From: Hanleya hanleyi | Lineage: Eukaryota > Mollusca > Polyplacophora > Lepidopleurida > Hanleyidae | Assembly (NCBI GenBank): GCA_036873755.1 | Contig: JAVTVY010037228.1 | Location: forward strand, 1 to 64,000 | Direction of reading: 5' to 3' | DNA: 64,000 nucleotides | In this document: one piece after another, positions 44,156 to 53,467 of the stretch | Layout: every line of letters starts with the position of its first letter | Numbering within the stretch: the stretch's first letter is position 1 | Notes under the pieces: generated by a model | What the model saw: only the letters and a program-made list of their open reading frames with translations | Databases searched by the model: none | Told to the model about the DNA's origin: nothing | Program-made: the position numbers and the translations under genes

Positions 44156-45040
44156 ATGTTCACTTGTACTACGTGCTCCAAATCGTTTACTCGTTTGCAC
44201 GACCTGCGCCGCCATGAGGCCACCAAGCACGGCGGAACCACCCGGTATAGCTGCACGAGGTGTGAGAAACTATTTATTCGCCTGGACAGTCTACGGTGTC
44301 ATGAACGGACAGTGCATGGGGCACCCAAGCATCTATGCGAGGAATGTGGTCGACTTTTCAAACTGCCCAGTCTGTTGCTGCGACACCAACGTACACAACA
44401 CCCTGATCCGCAGCCAAGTTTGCAGGTAGAGGAGCCCGTAGGCAACAGTATCGAGACAGCGGGAACTCCCACCCACCGCACGAAGGCCGATGATGATGAT
44501 GTCGCCCTAATTCAACAGTCAAATTCCGACGACAAGACTTTGGGTCAGAATTTGTACGACGTGGAGAGCAAAGTACACTTCGCGGATGAACCCATAAATG
44601 TTCCTAGCGATCTGTTACACGAAGACCATCCAGTGAGTGACATCTATCGGCGCCATTGGCCCATGATACGGCACTGTTTCCACCGTCATCGCCCTATTCA
44701 AGATATCTACAATTTCCGACTGACCGACCTCGCCCGTTTACGCAGCTACGTGGAAGCCATCTTCAACGATCAAACTACGTCCTTCAAATTAAATCTGGCG
44801 TTTGGTTATGTGCTGCAGCATAAGGTGACAGACCAAGTCCGATACTTTTACCCGAGCAGTAACATCCGGGTATTTGACCAATCGTTTACCATCACGGATA
44901 GGGTGTCGCTAGAGACGATGCTGCAGAAACTGGACACCGTGGATGCCTTGGAATGGGTCCAACAACAACGTTGGGCAGTGGAGAGGATGACCAATGTCAC
45001 GTTTTTCGTTACCAAGCTGACCGACCACCCCATCGGCTGA
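44156..45040 (+). CDS. Zinc-finger gene 4 (ZF4), intact
   Basis: The frame of 294 codons has the same layout as ZF3: three C-x2-C-x12-H-x4-H fingers in residues 1-82, an acidic linker with KADDDDVALIQQ, and the conserved C-terminal domain. Finger 2 differs most from ZF3 (EKLFIRLDSLRC against TLSFQRPDHLQR between the Cys and His pairs), which includes DNA-contact positions, so target choice may differ. Four codons of the conserved QQQRPNTQW segment are deleted, leaving QQQRW. The promoter, leader and 3' flank match ZF3. It probably arose by tandem duplication, then diverged. Confidence 0.83.
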   Translation: MFTCTTCSKSFTRLHDLRRHEATKHGGTTRYSCTRCEKLFIRLDSLRCHERTVHGAPKHLCEECGRLFKLPSLLLRHQRTQHPDPQPSLQVEEPVGNSIETAGTPTHRTKADDDDVALIQQSNSDDKTLGQNLYDVESKVHFADEPINVPSDLLHEDHPVSDIYRRHWPMIRHCFHRHRPIQDIYNFRLTDLARLRSYVEAIFNDQTTSFKLNLAFGYVLQHKVTDQVRYFYPSSNIRVFDQSFTITDRVSLETMLQKLDTVDALEWVQQQRWAVERMTNVTFFVTKLTDHPIG

Positions 45041-45162
45041 ATGCTTCACCCATGCACTGATGAATACCATAACATACATACGTACATACTCTATATGTCT
45101 ACATGCTGATCGTTGAATAGAGCTCAGTAAACACTTATACCTAATGTGACGGTGCATTAAAT

Positions 45163-45168
45163 AATAAA
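45163..45168 (+). terminator. Poly(A) signal of ZF4
   Basis: AATAAA in 'TTAAATAATAAAGC', 122 bp after the ZF4 stop. The same sequence in complement follows ZF5 at 63532-63537, so it is conserved between element copies. Confidence 0.65.
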
Positions 45169-45540
45169 GCATGGTGTTTTATATTTCAATTTGTTTTGTT
45201 GCGAACATACTAAACCTACCCAGGGTGGCTCCTCCAGCCTGGGTATGATGTAACATTGGGGATAATAAACTGTATGAACATTGCTGAACTTGTTGTTATT
45301 CAAGACAACCGCTATCCGATTGTATAATACAGCGGAGCTCCGAGCTCCGGAGCTCCGACCCACGGGAGCTACCACCACCGCCACCGGGCGTTGACGAGCG
45401 GTGGTGGTGTTGGTGGTGGTGTGTGGTAGTGTGTGTGTGTGTGTGTGCGTGTGTGTGGGTGGTGGTATTGTTGGTGTGTGGTGGTGTCTGTACATATAGA
45501 GATTAACTCGAGTCCCTCATCATTCCATATGTATTGGACG
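45169..45540 (+). other. 3' flank of ZF4 with GT microsatellite
   Basis: About 45225-45300 ('CCTGGGTATGATGTAACATT' and 'GGGGATAATAAACTG') is conserved with 38825-38890 and 63425-63490 in complement. About 45335-45360 holds nested GGAGCTCC palindromes, and 45405-45485 is a GT/GGT microsatellite. Confidence 0.65.
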
Positions 45541-45572
45541 ACTAATCAAAATTTCGCTACCACTCGTACTGA

Positions 45573-45804
45573 TGACGTCACTAATGACGTCACAGATGAC
45601 AAGGAAATCACTCAAGTTGTGGTCTACACCATGTACTTTCGCTACTACTTGTACTGATGACGTCACCGATGACGTCACAGCAAAGATATGGTATAATGCA
45701 TGACAGATATGGATGGTCCATCTCTACAACAAATACCTTCCTTTGCTGCCCAAAAATGGCCACTTTCGCTACTACTCGTACTGATGACGTCACCGATGAC
45801 GTCA
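45573..45804. promoter_or_regulatory. Three paired CRE sites
   Basis: Full palindromic CRE octamers TGACGTCA occur in pairs 12 bp apart: 45573 and 45585, 45658 and 45670, 45785 and 45797. Each pair follows 'CGCTAC' and 'CTNGTACTGA'. The pairs are spaced by about 85 and 127 bp. CRE octamers bind CREB/ATF proteins; use here is inferred. Confidence 0.7.
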
Positions 45805-45839
45805 CAGATGCTGTGGACAGCCCCGAAATCGGGGTCTAC

Positions 45840-46920
45840 ACCCCCAGAGCTACAAAATGACACCTCACAGGACGCATTCGGACCAAGGATGGTCCTTCTC
45901 TACCCCAAATACCTTCCTGTACTGCCCCAAAATGACCACTTTACTTACTACAACCAACTGCGCATGCGCAGATTAACGCGACTTGCACTTAAAAACACGC
46001 CATTCTGACTCTACCCCACACAAGCTTCACTTTGACACCTTGCACGACCCATTCGGACCCATAGCCGTCCTTCTCTACCCCAAGCACACCCCCACATACC
46101 CCCCAAAATGCCTGCTTTCTATACTACGGCCAGACTGCGCATGCGCAAAAACAGCAACGGACGAAACACTAGTCCAATCGGATGCCCCCCTCGCATATGC
46201 TTCACATTGATACCTCACTCGACTCCATCGGACCATTAGTGGCCCATCTAGACCCCAAAACGCCTATTTCCACACCCTTTTCCCACAATTCCCTGTCCGC
46301 GCATGCGCAGAATGTCGAAAACGGACGACACACTACTACAGGCGGTTGCTCCCTCACATATACTTCACATTGATACCTCATACGACACCATCGGCCCATT
46401 AGGGGCTCACCTAGACCCCAAAACGTCTATGTTCATACCATTTTTCCACAATTCCCTGTCCGCGCATGCGCAGAATGTTGACAACGAACGACACACTAGG
46501 CCAGATGGATACTCCCTCACGGATGCTTCACATTGATACCTCACTCGATCCAATCGACCCACTAGTGGCCCACCCAGACCCCAAAACGTCTATTTCCATA
46601 CCCTTTGTCTACCGCGCATGCGCAGAATGACAATATTTCAACCCTGCACCCAGCCCATCAGATGCGCCTTCACAAATGCTTCACATTGATACCTCATACG
46701 ACTCCATCGACCCACTAGTGGCCCACATAGACCCCAAAACGTCTATTTCCATACCCTTTGTCTACCGCGCATGCGCAGAATGACAATATTTCAACCCGCA
46801 CCCAGCCCATCAGATGCGCCTTCACAAATGCTTCACATTGATACCTCATACGACTCCATCGACCCACTAGTGGCCCACCTAGATCCCAAAACGTCTATTT
46901 CCATACACTTTGTCTATAGA
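45840..46920 (-). repeat. NRF-1-site tandem array, right arm
   Basis: Units of about 150-165 bp carry 'TTCACATTGATACCTCA', 'CCCACTAGTGGCCCA', 'GACCCCAAAACGTCTATTTC' and a 'CGCGCATGCGCA' or 'TGCGCATGCGCA' palindrome. Palindromes are at 45959-45970, 46136-46147 and 46298-46309 and again near 46460, 46614 and 46767. The reverse orientation of the same array fills 62200-63240. Confidence 0.88.
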
Positions 46921-46984
46921 TTTAATATGCATTCCTAGTACCCGTCCTCTGCATGACAGAACTGTACAACCCAGAACAAGTCTG

Positions 46985-47232
46985 GACATGCCTTGATCTC
47001 GGGGAGCCAGGTGTTCGGCACGTGAGCTCACTCACGCAGACGCCAGACCAGGTGTTCACGGTCGCCGCAACATTGTAGCGAACGTGCAACATTGTTGCAA
47101 TTCGGGGAGCCAGGTGTTCGGCACGTGAACTCACTCACGCAGACGCCAGACCAGGTGTTCACGATGCCGCAACATTGTAGCGAACGTGCAACAATGTTGC
47201 AATTCAGGGAGCCAGGTGTTCGACACGTGACA
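46985..47232 (-). repeat. E-box tandem repeat
   Basis: About two and a half units of roughly 110 bp: 'GGGGAGCCAGGTGTTCGGCA' then CGTGA, 'CTCACTCACGCAGACGCCAG', 'CAGGTGTTCACG' and 'GCAACATTGTAGCGAACG'. Each has a CACGTG. One unit is present in complement in the left arm at about 36640-36740. Confidence 0.85.
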
Positions 47233-47339
47233 ACCCCCAGCCCAAGCAGACGTCAGCGAAATTCTGGCGGGAAAAACTCCACAGACAGATCAGTACATGT
47301 CCTATCATGTTCAAAAATGACCATTCCCATACCCCATAC

Positions 47340-47755
47340 AGGCCTGTATATTGTATAATACAGACCCCTATTGTAGGGGTAAATTCCGTGTTCCGCTTTT
47401 TATAGTTTCGGGAAAAAAATCCTAATTTTACATGCACCCACCCCATTCACTTGATAGGCGGACCCCGATATGCCCGGGGACCGATATTAGCCCTTTTGGC
47501 TAGAGTTGATAGGGGTTTTCCCCTATTTTAGGGGTAAAGTCCGTGTTCCGCTTTTTATAGTCTCGGAAAAAAATCCTAATTTTACATGCACCCACCCCAT
47601 TGACTTGATAGGCGGGCCCCGATAAGCCCGGGGACCGATATTAGCCCTTTTGGCTAGAGTTGATAGGGGTTTTCCCCTATTTTAGGGATAACGTCCGTGT
47701 TCCGCTTTTTATATTTTCGGGAAAAAATCCTAATTTTACATACACCCACCCACGA
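47340..47755 (-). repeat. ZFE satellite, right arm (three units)
   Basis: The complement of the satellite at 36837-38510, with 'CCGTGTTCCGCTTTTTATA' repeated near 47390, 47545 and 47695. The orientation is opposite to the left arm, as expected for mirror arms. Confidence 0.9.
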
Positions 47756-48045
47756 CTGGATGCCCCTTCACGAATGCTTCACTTTGATACCTCACTCGAC
47801 CCAATCGGACCATGCAGCGTATTTGAAGTCTGGGGACTATTTTCTGTCCGCGGAAGCTTTTTCCCGCGACCGCATCACCGCCAGACCGCATCACCGCGAA
47901 TGAATACATGCCCTTGCCCATCACGTGACCTCCACATGACCTCCACATGAGACGGCATCCTTTTTGAGATGGCGCAATGTTTTGCCGGTTTTCGCCCGTA
48001 CTATAATGCACTTGACCTCGACGCCAGATTCTTACGCCAGGTCAA

Positions 48046-48945
48046 TGAGGCTCGTAATACTGTCTATATACTACTCAAGCGACTCTCGTTTGCTTCCAGA
48101 CATTAGGTCTACCTGTCGGCTTTCGTTGTGGTTTGAATATAGGCATATACTCTTCATATGATTGTCGTCCCTGATTGAGTCATTTTGTGTATTGCGCAAG
48201 CTATTTAAGTACAATGGAGGTATGACAAGAACTCAACGGAGCGACACTTCGTGCGGACACCCGCCTTGAAGTGATCAACACAGGTGTGAACATTTTTCAG
48301 CTGAACAAGTTTTAGCAAGATTTTAAAGTTTAAATTGGATTTGAAACCGCCTTGACGAATAAACTAAATCCGAGATTTAAACGTTTATTTCTCGAAAAGT
48401 ATCCATGCTACGCTTTTGAAATTTGGCACGCTTGTTACTTATAGGTGATCTAGTAAACTTTATCTCACTTTTTTTATTATTCACCTTTTAAGACAAACGA
48501 TCGTAAATTTATTTTACGAAAATAGCTGTAAAAACAAAACCAGACAAAAATTTAAAAAAAATGAGATAAAGTTTACTAGTTCGAATTGTCTCCTATAAAG
48601 GTGTACCATCAAAGTTGAAACAAGACCAACAGTTTTCATAAAATTTCATTTGAAAAATGGACGCTATTGTTTTCTTTTGAATTTTTTTAAATTAGAAGCG
48701 TCGGTTATACAAATATAGTTGGAATCCCTACAATGTACGCTTTCATATAATATATAGTTTATTATGGTTATCTTGTATATTTATTGATACAGAAGACAAT
48801 TTGTCACGGAGGTGCAAAAACAGCTTCTGACGGTAGAGCTATCCTTAATGCGTTAACAGATACAGACGCGTCACATTTTGACTGCTTAGTCTGCAATCAA
48901 CGCCCAGCAGGCGACAACCAAAGATTAACCCTATATTTGCGGTAG
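48046..48945. other. Spacer with a small foldback
   Basis: The pair 48450-48475 ('CTAGTAAACTTTATCTCA') and 48554-48579 (its complement) forms an inverted repeat. Weaker matching extends to about 48395-48640. No gene is seen. Confidence 0.5.
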
Positions 48946-48949
48946 TCTA

Positions 48950-50478
48950 TACTGTATGTATCCAGAAGTAGAACAGTCCCTATTTGCTGACGATTCTGCC
49001 CTCTGGAAAACCGCACGTTCCATAAAAAAAACTTACAGGTATAATGCAAAAAACACTAGATACAATTAGCGGCTGGGCGGATAAATGGGGCTTCAAATTT
49101 TCCGCTCTCAAAACAACGGGTATTATATTCTCAAACAATAAACACGTTGACGTTAAACTAACACTAGGAGGTCAGAAAATTGAATTCAAAAATAGTGTTA
49201 AATATCTAGGTATGATCTTTGACAGAAAACTCACATGGAAAGACCTCATCGATCAACTAGTTCTTCGGCGCAATAAAGACCTGAACCTCATGAGGTGTGT
49301 GTCTGGGACAAACTGGGGAGCGAGTAAATATAGTTTGATAAAATTATACCAGACTCTTATTAGGTCAAAAATAGATTACGGGTCCATCGCCTACCAATCA
49401 GCATGTAAGACACAACTGAAAAGAATAGACAGCATTCAATATTCTGCTCTAAAAATAGCTACTGGAGCTTTCAAGGGAACCGCCTTATGTAGTCTTCAAA
49501 TAGAAACCAATGAGAAAACTTTTCGTTTAAGACGAGAGGAACTGTCCCTGAAATATGCAGGAAAAACTAGAGCTAAGGGCGATAATCACCCATGCCACAA
49601 AATTTTGAAGATAAAAGTGAATATGAATATTTAAAAAAAAACTGGGAAAAAAACTCCGACCCCCCCATCTAAATATCTAAGGATCAGCTTTTGTTATACC
49701 TGAGCTCAACATACAAAATGGTTTCAAACTTCCAGACAATGTATACACTAGTGAACTGATCGCTATAATTATGGATCATCGAGCACAAACCAATCCGTGC
49801 TGTGATACTCAGCGATTCCCTTAGTGGACTCACATCCATTGAAAATTCTATATCTGACAGTAGACCTGATCTCATACACAAGATAGAATGTATCTGTACA
49901 CAAATACACAACGAGGGTATAGACGCCATTTTTGCATGGGTCCCCGCGCATGTCAACATCAGAGGCAACGAAGCAGCCGATAAAACTGCCAAAGACAGTC
50001 TTGCTAAAACTGCACACGATGTGCCAATAGGATTAGGATGTAAAGAACTCAACACTATCATTAGACGCAAAATAGATAGTAAGTGGCAAAAGGAATGGAA
50101 CGAAGAAGAATGTGGAAGGTGGTTACATAAGATTCTGGATGGAGCGAAAAGACAAGTCCAACGATTCCAGTTAGACAATAAACGTGATGACCGCATCATC
50201 ACAAGATTAAGACTAGGCAAGACCGGACTTAAATCACATCTGTCCATGCTTCTGAAAAACACCTCACCACTCTGTACCGCATGCAACAAATAGAACATGT
50301 CCTACTTGAATGTCCAAAACACTACCCACAACGCGAGGCACTTAGAAACAAATTTAAAAAATTCAACACTCCCTTAACATTACCAGCGATATTAAACCCT
50401 AAGCCCCCCACTAGAAAGCAGGTATTCAAGTCCTTAATAAATTTTATCAAAACTGCTGGCTATTATTCCAGTATATAA
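48950..50478 (+). mobile_element. Broken I-like LINE with RNase H remnants
   Basis: The fragment opens at the RT catalytic box, LFADDSALWKT (48978-49010). One extra A in an A8 run (about 49022-49030) shifts the frame, then the RT thumb continues from 49044 to 49634 (SGWADKWGF, VKYLGMIFDRKLTWK). A deletion removes the first RNase H strand. RNase H continues in pieces: YTSELIAI with the catalytic Glu, then ILSDSLSGL (Asp) and WVPAHVNIRGNEAADKTAK (His and Asp) in a shifted frame (49802-50293). A zinc knuckle, C-x2-C-x6-H-x4-C, is split by another shift at about 50285, and the ORF ends at 50478. RT followed by RNase H is typical of the I clade. This copy is 5'-truncated and dead. Confidence 0.85.
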
Positions 50479-50511
50479 CACTACCCCCGTGCATGCGCAC
50501 TTAACAAAACA

Positions 50512-50531
50512 TTTTTTTTTTTTTTTTTTTT
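50512..50531 (+). repeat. T20 tract
   Basis: A run of 20 T follows the LINE end. On the plus strand it is not the A tail expected for that LINE, so it may be the tail of another insertion on the minus strand. Confidence 0.9.
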
Positions 50532-50599
50532 CATAGTCAACTACTAGTACATCAAGTACTATGACACGATGTGATACAGGCCAAATCATTCTTTTGACT

Positions 50600-50970
50600 T
50601 CAACAAAGGGTATGGTTGCAGCGGAGTTACCTTGATACTGAGGGCCGTGTGTACCATAGCCATTCAAAACGTTATGGCCTTAATAAACTATCCATATATA
50701 ACATCCGGCCAAAATGCCACCGACACTTTTAGAAATAAAATAGGCATGGCAACAACGGAGTTACCTTGATACCGAGGGCCGTCTGTTCCACAGTCCTACA
50801 AAACAAACGATGGCCAAATCTATTTGAATGCATGGCAACAATAGCACGAACAAAACGCATATTGCGAGCAGTATTCGCCATAAAATACAGGAAATGGTGA
50901 TGGCGGAGTTACCTTGATACTGAGGGCCGTCTATCTCATTGTCCTACAAATACTTTCAGGCCATCAAACG
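50600..50970 (+). repeat. Tandem repeat, three units of about 135-150 bp
   Basis: Each unit has 'GGAGTTACCTTGATAC', 'GAGGGCCGT', and 'GGCC' followed by an AT-rich tail. Landmarks are at about 50623, 50757 and 50905. Confidence 0.8.
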
Positions 50971-51454
50971 ATAATGTATACGGAAATAATACCGAGCTGT
51001 TTATTTGTATATTCACAAAGGTCGGGGGTGCCTGTTGTGGGAGGAAGATATATCAAAGTATTGCATAGAAAAACAATAGAAAACACAAATGACTACAAAC
51101 CTTGTATTTCATATGATACAGGCACTGCACACCGAAAACCACAGACGGGATGGACAAGACATGCAACAGAAGACGGATGACGATTACAAGAATATCAACA
51201 GCGCCTTGAGTGACAACGCCGCACAACAAGAACGCCCAGAATCAGAATACTCGACCACATACCACGCCAGACACGCTACCCCATAGATGTCACCGAACTG
51301 ACGCCTCAACACAGAATATGATCCTTTGACTTTCGCGCAATATAGGACGTAGACCTACCGTCCTGTACCCCAATACACACTCCAAGCAATTGTTACAGCA
51401 ACCCACCCCAGATCTACCTATGCACGACGCATGCGCAGTAAGAACTTTTCCGCG
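50971..51454. other. No gene seen
   Basis: The short frames at 50914-51286 are not protein-like. One GCATGCGCA motif sits near 51430. Confidence 0.35.
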
Positions 51455-52580
51455 AAAGTCGCATTTGCGACAGTTGTGTCATTAGCAGTTGTCAGGTCGT
51501 CAGATAAATAGCAGGCGACTCTGACACTCTAAACAAGTGCTAGCGAGCATGTTAACGCTTATTGTCACAACTGGAGACCAGCAATAATTTGATTCAAAAA
51601 TATGTCACACATGTTTGACTAAATCTTTGATATATCCACTAACAATAAAGCAGAAAGTATGTTATTTAATCCGGGTTTAAAGTCAGAAAGTGCATGAAAC
51701 TAATTACATGAGATAATTTATGGTCCCCTATCCAGGTTGCATAAACTCTTTGTTGTGACATTAGCGGTTGAGATGAACACTGTTAATGTCACAACTACGA
51801 CATTGAGAAATTGCAATAGCCAATAGCAATAGCCAACTACCAATAACACAATCGTCGCAATTGCGACGCTAGCGGTTCACGCTGCTTACAACTGATATTT
51901 TGACAATTGCATTCGGACGTATCTGTTTACGCAAAAGTCTGCTGTTTTCTATTTATTTATTGTTTGGCCCAAACAATGAAATAAAAACGATCACAGATGT
52001 ATTTGAATATAGAAAATTATCCCTTTGTGGCGCATCATAATCTATGTGCCAGTTAAACTTTTGGGCGACAAACCATTTTTGGAGGTTGGAATATCATTCC
52101 TGGCAAAAGGGCAATCTTCTCAATATACCGGATAATTGTTTATGTGGATCCTAGACCATGATTCCTGGGTGGGGAACTGTCATTCCTGACCGATACTCGT
52201 AAATGCCGGTGTAGGGGCGGACAATCATTCCTAGAGGCCAAACCGCCATTCCTTTATGACGGAATTACTCCTAGTAGAGGACACCATCCAAGGGGTAGGA
52301 GACTAATATTCCTAGGGAACCTTCTTTCTTGTAAACCGGTCCATCATGTCGAACCATCATTCATATATACTGGACAATTATTCATATCGCCTGCTTTATG
52401 CGTGATATATTTTTTGCATCCGATAATTACTTAAGTTAACAATAAGCGTCAACATACTTTCTACCAATTTTAGATTGACAAGAGTCGCCTGCTACTCTCA
52501 CAATGGAGTTGTGACATTAGCTAACGACCTGACAACTGTCAGAATTGTGACATATTAGTCGGAATTGCGACAATTGTCAT
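51455..52580. mobile_element. Probable non-autonomous DNA element with about 120 bp inverted ends
   Basis: The left end (51460-51570) and right end (52440-52575) are inverted relatives sharing 'GACAGTTGTCAGGTCGT', 'TAGCAGGCGACTC' and 'AACGCTTATTGT'. The interior has further GTTGTGACATTAGC-like words and, at 52080-52330, an irregular series of 'ATTCCT' motifs. No coding capacity was seen. Confidence 0.6.
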
Positions 52581-53169
52581 TTGTTGTTGCTACACCGATT
52601 CTTTGCTTACACGTATAATCATTCAACACTATTCATATTTGAACATGCAAGTGGTGTGTGGTAAATACAGCATACATGTTTTCTATGAGACTATCAGCAT
52701 GATCAAATGTTGCCAAATGTGCAGATATTTAGATTAAAATACTCGTTATTTCTGGATGCTTGCGCCATTTTCTGCAGGCATTTATTGAAAAGTTCCTGTT
52801 CTTGTTCCACATACCAGTATCGTACGTTCTCACTCTAACGATGTTTATTCCAAAAATTCATTTCATAAATTATGCAGGTCTATTGAAAAAAATTCATTTC
52901 AAAGATTTCAGCTAACGAAAACTCTGACCAAAATGTATAATGTAATAATTAATGACATTGTACACTACCATATGTAGAATAGATCAAGTAATTCGCCATA
53001 TCCACAGCTCAAGAAGGGACAGTGGAAACTGATCATTGAATATGGTCAATCGCTTGCCTTTAAAGACACCGAAACCAAAAATCAAACAAATGATTTTACA
53101 GCTGATCTGACTACAAAGTAAGACACGAGGGTACCCTTCAATTCGTTTCGGTTCCTATTTGGCCTGGGC
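52581..53169. other. No gene seen
   Basis: AT-rich sequence between two repeat elements. Confidence 0.35.
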
Positions 53170-53467
53170 GATTGAAACATGTCCAGGCCCTAAAATAATT
53201 TCTTATTTCCCTTGAGCGAGGGGGCTGAAATTTACCACACTATACCTGTGGGTCAAGCTCCACTAGGAATGTAAAATACCCAAGATGGCCGCCATGATGA
53301 CGTCAAAGTGACATCATTTTCATAAAAGGCATTCTTTTGATTTTTCGAATTTTTTATTTGTGTGTTTTCTTCGATAAATTAGTTAATAATAGTCGGATTT
53401 GAAAAAAAAAATATTTTGCCCACTTTTACTCGCAGAAAAGCAGTAATTTTGAAGAAAATGACAAAAT
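53170..53467 (+). repeat. Dispersed repeat family R1, copy 4, first half
   Basis: Matches 17990-18320: 'CTATACCTGTGGGTCAAGCTC', 'GATGGCCGCCATGATGACGTC' (here in parts), ending 'TTTTGAAGAAAATGACAAAA'. The second half resumes at 55440. Confidence 0.6.

Larger units (their letters stand above)
36284..48045. mobile_element. Two-armed zinc-finger element (ZFE), about 11.7 kb
   Basis: The two halves (36284-42020 and 42063-48045) mirror each other. From the outside inward each has an end with TTGACCT near GAGGTCA half-sites, tandem arrays, a block with 'GGACCAAGGATGGTCC'-like sequence, a 3' flank with 'AATGTTACATCATACCCA', and two zinc-finger genes. Then come the shared promoter region, a 29 bp minisatellite and the centre. 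The inner 1.8 kb is nearly identical between arms; the outer parts are diverged and differ in array copy number. A third partial copy at 62015-64000 keeps the same order. No transposase, polymerase or capsid gene is visible. It may be a giant non-autonomous foldback transposon, or the inverted terminal repeats of a larger mobile or viral genome that lost its core. The exact termini and target-site duplication are not established. Confidence 0.65.

Noticed and set aside
43765..44256. Minus-strand frame with a poly-proline stretch opposite ZF3/ZF4
   Set aside because: The proline run is the antisense of the (GGT)n repeat, and the rest is antisense of ZF4.
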